Notes: generated by a model from the letters alone, not told the origin. Shown: positions 6,952 through 17,301, counted from the stretch's first letter. The stretch is 64,000 nt of DNA from Arenimonas composti TR7-09 = DSM 18010 (GCF_000426365.1 NZ_AUFF01000002.1:248001-312000), one strand, 5' to 3'. A program made the numbers and translations.

Positions 6952-9141
6952 ATGAAGAAGATTCCGACCCCGGCGATCGTCCTGGGCCTGGCCCTGCTCG
7001 TATTCCTCGCCGGCTGCGCGACGACCTCGCCGCCGGTGATCCAGCGCGGCGCCGACCCGCTCGCCCGTGCCGATGCCGCGGTGGTGCTGCCGCCCCCGGC
7101 GGACGTCCCCGTCGACGCCGGCCCGGCCGATGCCGGCGCCGTGGCCGCGACGGGCGGTCCCGGCGCGGTGCTGGTGCCCGGCACCGGCCGCGTGATCAAC
7201 CAGGAACTCGCCGCGCAGCCGGCGCCCTCGCTCGACGGCGTCGGCGAGGCCACGTTCAACTTCGAGGGCCAGTCGCTGCACGCGGTGGTGAAGGCGATCC
7301 TCGGCGACCTGCTGCAGCAGAACTACGTGATCGCGCCGGGCGTGCAGGGCCAGGTGACGCTGGCGACGCCGCGGCCGGTCAACGGCGCCCAGGCCCTGAG
7401 CCTGCTGGAGAACGCGCTGGCCTGGAACAACGCGCGGATGATCTGGTCCGACGGCCGCTACAACATCGTCCCGGCCGACCAGGCGCTGCCGGGCAATCTG
7501 GCGCCGCGCACCGGCGGTCCGGCCAGCGCCCGCGGCTACGAGGTGCGGGCGGTGCCGCTGCAGTACATCTCGGCCAGCGAGATGAAGAAGATCCTGGAGC
7601 CCTACGCGCGGCCGCAGGCGATCGTCAGCGTCGACAACGCGCGCAACCTGATCGTGCTCGCCGGCACCCGCGCCGAGCTCACGAACTACCTGCGCACGGT
7701 CGAGATCTTCGACGTCGACTGGCTGGCCGGCATGTCGGTCGGCGTGTTCCCGCTGATGTCCGGCGAGGCCGAGGCAGTGGTCGACAGCCTCGAGGGCGTG
7801 TTCGGCGCCGAGGGCGCGACCCCGCTCGCCGGCATGGTCCGCTTCATGCCGCTGGCCGGGCAGAACGCGGTGATGGTGATCACCCCGCAGCCGCGCTACC
7901 TGCGCGAGATCGGCACGTGGATCGAGCGCCTGGACGCCGGTGGCGGCGAGGCGCCGCGGCTGTACACCTACGAAGTGCTGTACATGAAGGCGGTCGACCT
8001 GGCCGAGCAGCTGGGCCAGGTCTTCGGCGGGGGCAGTGGCGCCGGCGGTGGCCGCGTCGACGCCGGCGGTCCGCCGTCGATCATGCCGGGCCTGGATCCG
8101 GTGCGGATGCGCACGATCGACACCCCGGCGCCGGACGCCGCCGACCCCGGCGCCCGCGCCGAGAACGCCCGCCGCGAGGCCGCGGCCCGCGGTGGCGAGC
8201 GCGGCGGCGGCATCGCCCTGGGCAGTTCCGACGACGTTTCGATCAGCGCGGTCGAGGAATCCAATGCGCTGCTGGTGCGGGCGACGCCGGTGCAGTGGGA
8301 GTCGATCCGGCGCACGATCGAGCGCCTGGACACGATGCCGCTGCAGGTGCACATCGAGGCGCAGGTGGTCGAGGTCGTGCTGCGCGACCAGCTCAGCTAC
8401 GGCGTCAACTGGTTCTTCGAGAACGCGATCCCCGACGACTTCCCCGGCGCGAACGGTGTCGGCCGGGTCTGGGGCGACGTCGCCGGCGGTGTCGGCGACA
8501 CCGGCCTCGGCTGGAGCTTCCGCGGCCCGAACGCGGCGGCGGTGATCAGCGCGCTCGACCGCTATTCCGACATCCGCATCCTGTCGACGCCGTCGGTGGT
8601 GGTGCGCAACAACGCCGAGGCCCGCCTCGACGTCGGCGACAAGATCCCGGTCAACAGCACCAGCTTCAATCCGATCACCGGCGGCAACGACGGCACGTAC
8701 ACGAACGTGCAGTACCTCGACACCGGCGTGATCCTGACCGTGAAGCCGCGCATCAGCCGCGACGGCACCGTGTTCATGGAGATCGAGCAGGAAGTCAGCT
8801 CGCCCGGCGACACCCCGGACGCCAACGGCAACGTGCCGATCAGCAGCCGCTCGATGACCACCGAGGCGGCGATCAAGAGCGGCGAAACGGTGATGCTTGG
8901 CGGTCTGATCCAGGAGAACGGCCTGCGCGGCTCCGACGGTATTCCGGGGCTGTCGCGGCTGCCGGTGATCGGCGGCCTGTTCGGGCGCCAGATCAACAAC
9001 CGCACGCGCACCGAGGTGATCATCCTGGTGACGCCGACGGTGATCCGTGATCCGAACGAGGCCCGTCGCCTGACCGACGAGTACGGCGAGCGTTTTCGCG
9101 CCCTCGATCCGCTGCGCGCGCCGGACGCCGAACGCCGCTGA
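6952..9141 (+). CDS. gspD: type II secretion outer-membrane secretin GspD
   Basis: The 729-aa secretin forms the outer-membrane exit channel. It carries a lipoprotein signal (VFLAGC, Cys22, with Ala at +2, so outer-membrane sorting is expected). The N0 domain begins at about residue 95 (FNFEGQSLHAVVKAIL), followed by N1-N3 repeats with a Gly-rich insertion near 360-420 (GGGSGAGGGRVDAGG). The C-terminal secretin domain contains VPVIGGLFG and ends in the TEVIILVTPTVI beta strand. A lipidated secretin is known for XpsD. It is last of the gsp series, and the polysaccharide exporter wzm starts one base after its stop. Confidence 0.96.
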   Translation: MKKIPTPAIVLGLALLVFLAGCATTSPPVIQRGADPLARADAAVVLPPPADVPVDAGPADAGAVAATGGPGAVLVPGTGRVINQELAAQPAPSLDGVGEATFNFEGQSLHAVVKAILGDLLQQNYVIAPGVQGQVTLATPRPVNGAQALSLLENALAWNNARMIWSDGRYNIVPADQALPGNLAPRTGGPASARGYEVRAVPLQYISASEMKKILEPYARPQAIVSVDNARNLIVLAGTRAELTNYLRTVEIFDVDWLAGMSVGVFPLMSGEAEAVVDSLEGVFGAEGATPLAGMVRFMPLAGQNAVMVITPQPRYLREIGTWIERLDAGGGEAPRLYTYEVLYMKAVDLAEQLGQVFGGGSGAGGGRVDAGGPPSIMPGLDPVRMRTIDTPAPDAADPGARAENARREAAARGGERGGGIALGSSDDVSISAVEESNALLVRATPVQWESIRRTIERLDTMPLQVHIEAQVVEVVLRDQLSYGVNWFFENAIPDDFPGANGVGRVWGDVAGGVGDTGLGWSFRGPNAAAVISALDRYSDIRILSTPSVVVRNNAEARLDVGDKIPVNSTSFNPITGGNDGTYTNVQYLDTGVILTVKPRISRDGTVFMEIEQEVSSPGDTPDANGNVPISSRSMTTEAAIKSGETVMLGGLIQENGLRGSDGIPGLSRLPVIGGLFGRQINNRTRTEVIILVTPTVIRDPNEARRLTDEYGERFRALDPLRAPDAERR

Positions 9142-9142
9142 G

Positions 9143-9916
9143 ATGATCCCGGCGACCCGCGCCGTCTTCCGCGAGCTGTTGCGCCGCGAACTCGAGGAAC
9201 GCTGGCGCGGCAGCCTGCTCGGCGCCGCCTGGCTGCTGCTGCTGCCGCTGCTGCAGCTGGCGGTGCTGGCCTGGGTGTTCGGCAGCGTGCTGCCGGCGCG
9301 CGCGGCCGGCGGGGCGCTGCCTTACGCGGCTTTCCTCGCGCTCGGGCTGTGGCCATGGAACCTGCTCGCCAACGCCGCCAACCGCGGCGTCACCGCGCTC
9401 ACCGACAACGCCGCGCTGATCGGCAAGGTCGCGGTGCCGCACCGCCTCTACGTCGACAGCCGGGTCGCCGGTGCGGTGCTGCTCGAGATCGCCGGCTTCG
9501 TCGTCGTGCTGGTCGCGCTGCCGCTGTTCGGGGTGTCGCTGCAGTGGAGCGGGGCGCCGGCGCTGCTGCCGGCGCTGGCGACGGTGGCGCTGTGGGCGCT
9601 GGCGCTGGCGCGCACGCTGGCGGTGCTGCAGGTGTTCCTGCGCGACATCGGCGCGGTGATCGTCGCGCTGCTGTCGCTCGGTTTCTTCCTGGCGCCGGTG
9701 CTGTACGACCGCGCGGCGCTGCCGCCGGCGCTCGCCGACGGGCTGGTGCTGAATCCGGCGACGGTGCCGATCGAGGCGGTGCGCGCGGCGCTGCTGCCGG
9801 ACGCGGCCGTGAACTGGCCCGCGCTGGCCGGCAATGCGGCCGCGGCGCTGCTCGCGGTGTGGCTGTCGGCGCGTTTCCTGCGCGCGGCGCGCAGCCATCT
9901 GGAGGATTTCCTGTGA
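9143..9916 (+). CDS. wzm: polysaccharide ABC exporter permease (Wzm-like)
   Basis: This 257-aa protein has about six membrane helices and is an ABC-2 type permease of the O-antigen/teichoic-acid exporter family. Visible features are the N-terminal RELLRRELEERWRGSLLGAAW interface helix and the DIGAVIVALLSLGFFLAPVLYD segment typical of the TagG/Wzm family. It would flip undecaprenol-linked polysaccharide across the inner membrane with the ATPase encoded immediately downstream (GTGA overlap). The start ATG lies one base after the gspD stop, so it is probably co-transcribed with the xps operon. Confidence 0.9.
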   Translation: MIPATRAVFRELLRRELEERWRGSLLGAAWLLLLPLLQLAVLAWVFGSVLPARAAGGALPYAAFLALGLWPWNLLANAANRGVTALTDNAALIGKVAVPHRLYVDSRVAGAVLLEIAGFVVVLVALPLFGVSLQWSGAPALLPALATVALWALALARTLAVLQVFLRDIGAVIVALLSLGFFLAPVLYDRAALPPALADGLVLNPATVPIEAVRAALLPDAAVNWPALAGNAAAALLAVWLSARFLRAARSHLEDFL

Positions 9917-11094
9917 GCGCCGCGCCACTGGTCGAGGCCGTCGGCCTGGGCAAGCGCTATCCGGTGCTCGGCCACCGCGGCGACCGCGTCGCGGCGCTGT
10001 GGGACGTGCTGCGCGGGCGGCCGGCGCGACGCTACACCCAGGTGCTCGAGGACGTGTCCTTCGCCGTGCGGCCCGGTGAATCGCTGGCGGTGATCGGCGA
10101 GAACGGCGCCGGCAAGTCGACCCTGCTCAAGCTGGTGACCGGCGTGCTGACGCCGAGCAGCGGCACGGTTTCGGCGCGCGGCCGCATCGGCGCCCTGCTC
10201 GAACTCGGCGCCGGCTTCCATCCCGAACTCAGCGGCCGCGACAACGTGCGCCTGGCGGCGGCGCTGTACGGGCTCGAGCCGCGCATGCTGGCGGCGAAGC
10301 TGCCGGAGATCGAGGCCTTCGCCGACATCGGCGCCTATATCGACGAGCCGGTGAAGCATTACTCCTCGGGCATGGTGGTGCGCCTGGGCTTCGCGGTGAT
10401 CGCCGCGGTGCGCCCGGAACTGCTGGTGACCGACGAGGTGCTGGCGGTCGGCGACGAGAACTTCCAGCGCAAGTGCATCCGCTGGATCGACGGCTACCTC
10501 GCCGGCGGCGGCACCCTGCTGCTGGTGTCGCATTCGATGTACCACGTGCAGAAGCTGTGCCGGCGCGCGCTGTGGCTCGACGCCGGGCGTGTGGCGATGG
10601 CGGGGGACGTGTTCGACGTCAGCCAGGCCTATCTCGCGGCGCAGGAAGCGAAGCAGCCGGCGGCCGAGGCGGCGCCGGCGGCGGCCCGCGGTGGCGATGT
10701 CGTCATCGAGTCGGCGCGCAGCAACGGCGACGAAAGCGCCACGCCGCTGCTGCTCGAACCCGGCGCGACGCTGCGCCACGAACTGGTGCTGGCGGTGCGC
10801 GACGGCCGCGCGCCGGTGGCGATGTTCGGTTGGCTGCGCGCGGACGGCACGCCGGTCTACGGCGTCAGCAGCGAAATCGACGGCGTGCCGGGCGAGGCGC
10901 TCGGCGACGGCCGCTTCCGCTTCGTCGTCGAATTCCCGGCGCTGCCGCTGCTGCCGGGGAACTACCGGTTGCGGAGTTTCGCGCTGGATGCGGAAGGCCT
11001 GCGCCTGTTCGACCAGCGCGAGCGGGAGATCACCGTGCGCGGGGAGTCACGCGAGTTCGGCGTGGTGCGTCTGCCGCATCGGTGGAATCCATGA
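9913..11094 (+). CDS. wzt: polysaccharide ABC exporter ATPase with C-terminal glycan-binding domain (Wzt-like)
   Basis: A 393-aa protein. The nucleotide-binding domain covers about residues 1-245, with Walker A GENGAGKST, signature YSSGMVVRLGF and Walker B LLVTDEVLAVGD. It is followed by a beta-rich C-terminal domain of about 140 residues (VIESARSNGDE... to FGVVRLPHRW). In E. coli O8/O9a systems this extra domain of Wzt binds the modified non-reducing end of the O-polysaccharide to license export. That suggests the product here is also end-capped, and a methyltransferase is encoded two genes downstream. It starts at a GTG overlapping the wzm stop. Confidence 0.92.
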   Translation: MSAAPLVEAVGLGKRYPVLGHRGDRVAALWDVLRGRPARRYTQVLEDVSFAVRPGESLAVIGENGAGKSTLLKLVTGVLTPSSGTVSARGRIGALLELGAGFHPELSGRDNVRLAAALYGLEPRMLAAKLPEIEAFADIGAYIDEPVKHYSSGMVVRLGFAVIAAVRPELLVTDEVLAVGDENFQRKCIRWIDGYLAGGGTLLLVSHSMYHVQKLCRRALWLDAGRVAMAGDVFDVSQAYLAAQEAKQPAAEAAPAAARGGDVVIESARSNGDESATPLLLEPGATLRHELVLAVRDGRAPVAMFGWLRADGTPVYGVSSEIDGVPGEALGDGRFRFVVEFPALPLLPGNYRLRSFALDAEGLRLFDQREREITVRGESREFGVVRLPHRWNP

Positions 11095-11945
11095 GCGGCC
11101 TGCCGACCGTCGTCGTGCCGGTGTTCAACGGGCTGGACGCGCTCGACGGCTGCCTGGCCGCGCTCGAGCGTACGCTGCCGGCCGGCACGAACGTCCTCCT
11201 CGCCGACGACGCCAGTTCCGATCCGCGCATCGCGCCGCTGCTGGCGGGTTTCGCGGCGCGCAGCCGGCTGGCGGTGCGGGTGGTGACGCGCGCGCGCAAC
11301 CTCGGCTTCCCGGGCAACTGCAATGCCGCATTCGCCGAGACCGGAGACGCCGACCTCGTGCTGCTCAACAGCGACACCGTGGTGACGACCGGGTGGCTGC
11401 AGCGCCTGGCCGCCTGCGCGGCGGCGGACCCGCGGATCGCGACCGTGACGCCGTGGTCGAACAACGCCGAGATCTGCTCGTTCCCGCGCTTCTGCGAGGA
11501 CAATCCGCCGCCGGACGATCCGGAGGCCATCGCCGAAGCCGCCGCCGGCCTCGACGCCGCCGCGGTCGAGCTGCCGACCGCGGTCGGCTTCTGCATGGTC
11601 GTGCGGCGGGCGGCACTGCGCGCGCTCGGCGGCTTCGACGCCGCCACCTTCGGCCGCGGCTACGGCGAGGAGAACGACTTCTGCCTGCGCGCGGCGGCGA
11701 TGGGCTGGCGCAATGTGCTGTGCCCGCAGGCCTACGTGGTGCACCTCGGCGGCGCCTCGTTCGGGCCGCTCGGGCTGGCCCCGAACGGCGACAACCTGGC
11801 GCGGCTGCTGGCGCGCTGGCCGGACTACAACGAGCGCGTCGCCCGCTTCATCCTCGCCGACCCGCTGGCGCTGCTGCGCCAGCGCCTGAACGAGCGCATC
11901 GAGCATCTGGCCCGCAGCGGGCCGCAGCGGGACCTGTTCGGCTAG
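11091..11945 (+). CDS. GT2-family glycosyltransferase
   Basis: A 284-aa GT-A fold family 2 glycosyltransferase. Nucleotide-sugar binding is indicated by TVVVPVFNGLDAL at the N-terminus, DDASSD and the acidic metal-binding stretch LLNSDTVV. The acceptor side shows GGFDAATFGRGYGEENDFCLRA, the ED(D/N)-containing motif of rhamnosyltransferase-like GT2 enzymes. No membrane helices are seen, so it should act at the cytoplasmic face on a lipid-linked glycan. The ATG overlaps the wzt stop, tying it to the exporter. The sugar specificity cannot be told from sequence. Confidence 0.9.
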   Translation: MSGLPTVVVPVFNGLDALDGCLAALERTLPAGTNVLLADDASSDPRIAPLLAGFAARSRLAVRVVTRARNLGFPGNCNAAFAETGDADLVLLNSDTVVTTGWLQRLAACAAADPRIATVTPWSNNAEICSFPRFCEDNPPPDDPEAIAEAAAGLDAAAVELPTAVGFCMVVRRAALRALGGFDAATFGRGYGEENDFCLRAAAMGWRNVLCPQAYVVHLGGASFGPLGLAPNGDNLARLLARWPDYNERVARFILADPLALLRQRLNERIEHLARSGPQRDLFG

Positions 11946-11954
11946 CATTCGCGC

Positions 11955-12878
11955 ATGTCCGTTTCCGTCCTGCCGTTCACCGGCGAGCGCTTCACGCCCG
12001 AGTGCGTGCGCGAGATCGCTCACGAGCACTGGCACCGCTACGCCTTCGCCCGGCCGCTGGCCGCCGGCCGCCGGGTGCTCGACGCGGCCTGCGGCGAGGG
12101 TTACGGCAGCGCCCTGCTGGCCGCGGCCGGGGCCAGGTCGGTCCTCGGCGTCGACCTCGACGGTGCCACCGTCGAACATGCCCGTGGCCGCTACGGCGAC
12201 GCCGCCAACCTGCGTTTCGAGGTCGCCGACGCCGCCGCGCTCGACGCGCTGCCGGACGCCGGTTTCGACCTGATCACCAGCTTCGAGACGCTCGAGCACC
12301 TGCAGGCCCAGGAAGCCCTGCTGGCGGGCTTCGCGCGGCTGCTGGCGCCGGGCGGGATCCTGCTGGTCTCGACACCGGACAAGCGCCAGTACAGCGACGC
12401 GACCGGGGAGAGCAATCCGCATCACGTGCGGGAGCTTTACCGGGAGGAGTTCGAGGCGCTGCTGGCGGACGCATTCCCGGCGCGGCGGCTGTATGCGCAG
12501 AAGCTGTTGTTCCAGTCGGTGCTGTGGGACCTCCCCCCCGCCCCCGTAGGAGCGCCTTCAGGCGCGATCCCAATGCGCATTGGGATCGCGCCTGAAGGCG
12601 CTCCTACGGGGGCGGGGGTCGGTGCACAGGCGCAGTTGGTGACGCATGACGGCGCGGCCTTCCATCCCGGCCTCGCCTACCCGCCGATGTACTACCTGGC
12701 GGCCTGCGCGCACGAAGCCGCCGCACTCGCGACGCTGCCGCCGCTGTCGCTGTACGGCGACGCCGCCGAGAGCGTCTACGCCGACTACCGCGACGAGGTC
12801 CGGCGCAACCGCGCCGCCGCCGCCCACATCGCCCACCTCGAGGCCGAACTGGCGCGCCTGCGCGGCGGCGCGCCGTGA
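11955..12878 (+). CDS. class I SAM-dependent methyltransferase carrying an in-frame palindromic repeat
   Basis: A 307-aa protein with a Rossmann-type methyltransferase domain at about residues 25-190. Motif I is VLDAACGEGYGSALL, the acidic motif II is VLGVDLDG, and ITSFETLEHL and LLAPGGILLVSTPD follow. Residues 194-221 are encoded by an 84-bp perfect palindrome (12535-12618) made of two head-to-head REP-like units, which keeps the frame because 84 is a multiple of three. Downstream the protein continues with a conserved-looking AFHPGLAYPPMYYLAAC and a C-terminal coiled coil (HIAHLEAELARL). In this cluster it may methylate the glycan, perhaps as the end cap recognised by Wzt (inference). The stop overlaps the next GT2 gene. 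Confidence 0.88.
   Translation: MSVSVLPFTGERFTPECVREIAHEHWHRYAFARPLAAGRRVLDAACGEGYGSALLAAAGARSVLGVDLDGATVEHARGRYGDAANLRFEVADAAALDALPDAGFDLITSFETLEHLQAQEALLAGFARLLAPGGILLVSTPDKRQYSDATGESNPHHVRELYREEFEALLADAFPARRLYAQKLLFQSVLWDLPPAPVGAPSGAIPMRIGIAPEGAPTGAGVGAQAQLVTHDGAAFHPGLAYPPMYYLAACAHEAAALATLPPLSLYGDAAESVYADYRDEVRRNRAAAAHIAHLEAELARLRGGAP
12535..12618. repeat. 84-bp perfect palindrome of two REP-like units inside a CDS
   Basis: Every base from 12535 to 12576 pairs with 12618 to 12577; the axis lies in ATGCGCAT. Each arm contains GTAGGAGCGCCTTCAGGCGC, the variant A REP unit also found at 1508-1530, preceded by a C-rich run. As DNA or RNA it can form one long stem, or two separate hairpins. It lies wholly inside the methyltransferase ORF without a frameshift or stop. 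Confidence 0.97.
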
Positions 12879-13798
12879 GCGCAGGCACCGGCGAGCTGCT
12901 GACGTCGCCCGGCGCGGTCGGCATCGGTGCCAACGACATCGGCGTCGTCGTCGTCAGCCACGAGAGCGCCGGCACGATCGGCGAATGCCTGCAGCGCCTG
13001 CTCGCCGCGCGCGACGTCTTCCGCATCGTCGTCATCGACAATGCATCGAGCGACGCCACCGTCGCCATCGTCCGCGAACTCTGCGCGCGCGACGAACGCC
13101 TGAGCCTGGTCGTGAACGCCGACAACGTCGGCTTCGCCGCCGCCTGCAACCAGGGTGCGACCGCGTTCGCGCAGCCGTGGATCGCCTTCGTGAACCCCGA
13201 CTGCTACGTCGAGCGCGACACCCTGTCGCGGCTCGTGCGGCATGCGCGCGAGCGCCCCGGCGCCGGCCTGCTCGGCGTCGAGATGGTCGACGAGGCCGGC
13301 GTCGTCGACCCGAACTCGCGCCGCAGCGATCCGTCGCTGGCCGACCTGCTGCTGCGCTTCGGCCGCCGCGACGACCTCTACCTCGGCCGCGATCCGGCCC
13401 TGGCGCTGCAGCTCGTCGACGCGGTGTCGGGCGCGCTGATGCTGCTGCCGACCGGGCTGTTCCTGCGCCTGGGCGGCTTCGACGAGGGTTACCGCCTGCA
13501 CGTCGAGGACCTCGACCTGTGCCGGCGCGTGCGCGACGGCGGCTACGAGGTGCTGGTCGCCAACGACCTGCGCGTCGTGCACGTCAACGGCGTCTCCAGC
13601 CGCCGCCGCCCGCTGCGGGTGTCCTGGCACAAGCACCGCGGCATGTGGCGCTATTTCCGCAAGTTCGAGGCGCCGCGCGGGCGTTCCTGGACCGCGCCGG
13701 CGGTGTGGGTGGCGCTGTGGCTGCATTTCCTGCTCGGCGCGCCCGGCCTGCTCTGGCGCGCCCGCCGCGAGCGTGCGCAGCGCGGGGCGGCGCCGTGA
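12875..13798 (+). CDS. GT2-family glycosyltransferase, rhamnosyltransferase-like
   Basis: A 307-aa GT2 enzyme. Family marks are IGVVVVSHESAGTIGECL, IVVIDNASSD, NVGFAAACNQG and the metal-binding WIAFVNPDCYV. GGFDEGYRLHVEDLDLCRRVRDGGYEV is the WbbL-type rhamnosyltransferase signature. A C-terminal hydrophobic stretch (APAVWVALWLHFLLGAPGLLW) could attach it to the membrane. The start is a GTG overlapping the methyltransferase stop, and the stop overlaps the GTG of the radical SAM gene. The likely role is elongation or decoration of the polysaccharide exported by Wzm/Wzt; the sugar is unknown. Confidence 0.9.
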   Translation: MSAGTGELLTSPGAVGIGANDIGVVVVSHESAGTIGECLQRLLAARDVFRIVVIDNASSDATVAIVRELCARDERLSLVVNADNVGFAAACNQGATAFAQPWIAFVNPDCYVERDTLSRLVRHARERPGAGLLGVEMVDEAGVVDPNSRRSDPSLADLLLRFGRRDDLYLGRDPALALQLVDAVSGALMLLPTGLFLRLGGFDEGYRLHVEDLDLCRRVRDGGYEVLVANDLRVVHVNGVSSRRRPLRVSWHKHRGMWRYFRKFEAPRGRSWTAPAVWVALWLHFLLGAPGLLWRARRERAQRGAAP

Positions 13799-14745
13799 CG
13801 CCGGCGACGCCGCCGGCGCCGCGCCGTGCGGACAGCATCTACCTGGCGCATCTGGACATCGTGCACGGCTGCCAGCTGCGCTGCGTCGGCTGCCCGAACT
13901 CGATCCTGCAGCCGAAGGTGTCGCAGATCGCCGAGGACGCCTTCGCGGCGATCCTGCGCAACATCGACGTCGACCGCATCCACCTGCTGCGCCTGTTCAA
14001 TTTCGGCGAGCCGCTGCTGCACCGCGGCCTGTCGACGCTGCTGCCGCACATCCGCGCGCAGCGCTGGACCGCCGAACAGGTCGAGCTGTCCACGAATGCG
14101 CAGAAGGTCTACTGGGACGATTTCGAGGCGGCCCTGGCCACCGGCGTGCTGACCCGGCTGATCGTCAGCTGCGACGGCGACGGCACCCCGGCCGACTACG
14201 AGCGCCTGCGGCCGCCGTCGAAGTGGGACCGGCTGGTGGAGTTCCTCGAGCGCACGAAGGAACTGCGCGATCGCCACTGCCCGCATCTCGAGCTGATGAC
14301 GATGACCGTCTGCGAGGACGAGGCCGCGCGCGAGCGCTGGCGCGCCTTCCTCGAGCCGCGCGGCTTCACCCCGCGCTTCCGCCGCTGGATGTGGCTGCCG
14401 GATTCGAAGCGCAACATGACCGGCCGCGACCCGGCGGCGGGCGAGGGCGTCTGCCTGTTCATGGCCGACCCGTCCGAGTTCACCGAGCATCCCTGGGACG
14501 GCCAGATCCACCAGCTCTACTGCGACGCCGACGGCACCGTCGTGCCCTGCTGCGTGCACCCGCAGGCGGCGGTGCTCGGCAACCTGCGCACGCAGACCTA
14601 CAACGACGTGCTCGCCGGCGCCGCGCGCGCGGGATTCCTCGACGACCTCGCGTTCCGCCGCGACCAGCTGCGCATCTGCAGCCAGTGCGAGGTCGGGCCG
14701 GCGCGGGCGCCCGGCGCCCCGCAACAGGCGGCGCTGGATACCTGA
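13795..14745 (+). CDS. radical SAM protein with C-terminal cysteine cluster
   Basis: A 316-aa radical SAM enzyme. The cluster-binding CxxxCxxC is seen in DIVHGCQLRCVGCPNS near residues 22-35. It is followed by NFGEPLLH (the GGEP-like SAM motif) and STNAQKV. A second cysteine cluster at the C-terminus (LYCDADGTVVPCCVHPQ ... ICSQCE) resembles SPASM domains that bind an auxiliary Fe-S cluster. The start is a GTG overlapping the upstream glycosyltransferase. Radical SAM proteins occur in some polysaccharide and peptide-modification clusters, but the substrate here cannot be inferred. No small precursor peptide lies next to it. Confidence 0.85.
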   Translation: MTPATPPAPRRADSIYLAHLDIVHGCQLRCVGCPNSILQPKVSQIAEDAFAAILRNIDVDRIHLLRLFNFGEPLLHRGLSTLLPHIRAQRWTAEQVELSTNAQKVYWDDFEAALATGVLTRLIVSCDGDGTPADYERLRPPSKWDRLVEFLERTKELRDRHCPHLELMTMTVCEDEAARERWRAFLEPRGFTPRFRRWMWLPDSKRNMTGRDPAAGEGVCLFMADPSEFTEHPWDGQIHQLYCDADGTVVPCCVHPQAAVLGNLRTQTYNDVLAGAARAGFLDDLAFRRDQLRICSQCEVGPARAPGAPQQAALDT

Positions 14746-14752
14746 AGTCGGG

Positions 14753-14958
14753 TCAGCGCAACCAGCCCTTCGCCGCCGCGCTGCGCGCCAGGAAGACGAG
14801 GCCGACATGTACGCCTCCGCGGACCAGATCGCCGCGATCGCGCCGCCGAGAAGGTCCGCGGCGCGCGGGCCCAGCAGCAGTCCCAGGCCGCCGAAAGCGG
14901 CGGACACGAGACGGTCGGCGAGGCCCGACGCCTCGCGTTCATGACGGCGCGGTGGCAT
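14753..14958 (-). pseudogene. small membrane protein gene with an apparent -1 frameshift
   Basis: Reading leftwards from ATG 14958, which overlaps the stop of the Coa1-like gene (ATGA), the first part gives MPPRRHEREASGLADRL, a Gly/Leu-rich helix and GAIAAIW. The frame then runs on as unlikely Arg/Ser-rich sequence antisense to the radical SAM gene. In another frame the DNA reads GGVHVGLVFLARSAAAKGWL plus Arg and then a stop at 14753-14755. One extra base near 14816-14820 would join the two into a 68-aa two-helix protein ending 7 bp from the convergent gene, exactly filling the gap. The 206-bp span is one base short of a multiple of three. It is either a broken gene or a sequencing error in GCGGAGGCG. 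Confidence 0.6.
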
Positions 14959-15473
14959 CAGATGCGATCGCCGCCGTCTTCGGCTTCGACCGCCGGGAGA
15001 TCGTCGTCGTCCGCTTCCAGCGCGCCGGAACGCGCCTCGAGGCCCTTGGCGACGGCGATTTCCTCCGGGCTGAGCAGCTCGATGCGGTCACCGCCCTCCG
15101 GTCGCAGTTCGAGCCTCCGGAAGTACCAGACGCCCTCGAGCTTCACCGCCCGCACGTGCAGCGTGCCCGCGCCTTTCGGCCCGGTCAGCGGCAACGTGTA
15201 GTTCGCGTTGCCGCTGTCACCGCTGTCGTTGAACTGGCCCTGCAGCATCCAGCCGGCGGTGATCGGCGCGCCGAGCGCGGCGATCGCCGCCGGATGCTGC
15301 TGCGCGCGCTCGACCCCCTGGCCGTAGGCGCCCGAGCTCTTCATCACCCCGAGGATGCCGCCGAACAGCGCCGCGCAGCTGCCGATCGCCAGCAGGACGA
15401 GCAGCAGGCAGCCGCCGGGCGCGGCCCATTTCCAGTGGCGGCCCCACCAGCTGCGTTGCGGTCGGTCGTGCAT
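14958..15473 (-). CDS. Coa1-family-like membrane protein
   Basis: A 171-aa protein with a short cytoplasmic tail (MHDRPQRSWWGRHWKW) and one membrane helix at about residues 18-42 (GGCLLLVLLAIGSCAALFGGIL). The extracytoplasmic domain contains ERAQQHPAAIAALGAPITAGWMLQG and GNANYTLPLTGPKGAGTLHVRAVKLEGVW. This pattern matches the cytochrome c oxidase assembly factor Coa1 fold (PF08695) seen in many bacterial membrane proteins of uncertain role. A terminal acidic tail is present. It is transcribed leftwards and its stop overlaps the start of the frameshifted small gene. Whether it truly assists an oxidase is unknown; no oxidase genes are nearby. Confidence 0.7.
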   Translation of the reverse strand: MHDRPQRSWWGRHWKWAAPGGCLLLVLLAIGSCAALFGGILGVMKSSGAYGQGVERAQQHPAAIAALGAPITAGWMLQGQFNDSGDSGNANYTLPLTGPKGAGTLHVRAVKLEGVWYFRRLELRPEGGDRIELLSPEEIAVAKGLEARSGALEADDDDLPAVEAEDGGDRI

Positions 15474-15560
15474 GCTCGTTCCCCGGCGATGTCCCGCTGC
15501 CTAGGTTACTACCTCCCCAGCGGCGAGGAGGTACTTCGTACGAACTCGCCCACCCCTAAG

Positions 15561-17225
<1,665 letters not shown>

Positions 17226-17301
17226 GCGTGCTCCCGGGGAAGCCGGCGGCGTCTGGCGCGGCCGGGCAGGGGTGGGATCGAAGGGCCCGCAATTATAGCG
17301 G

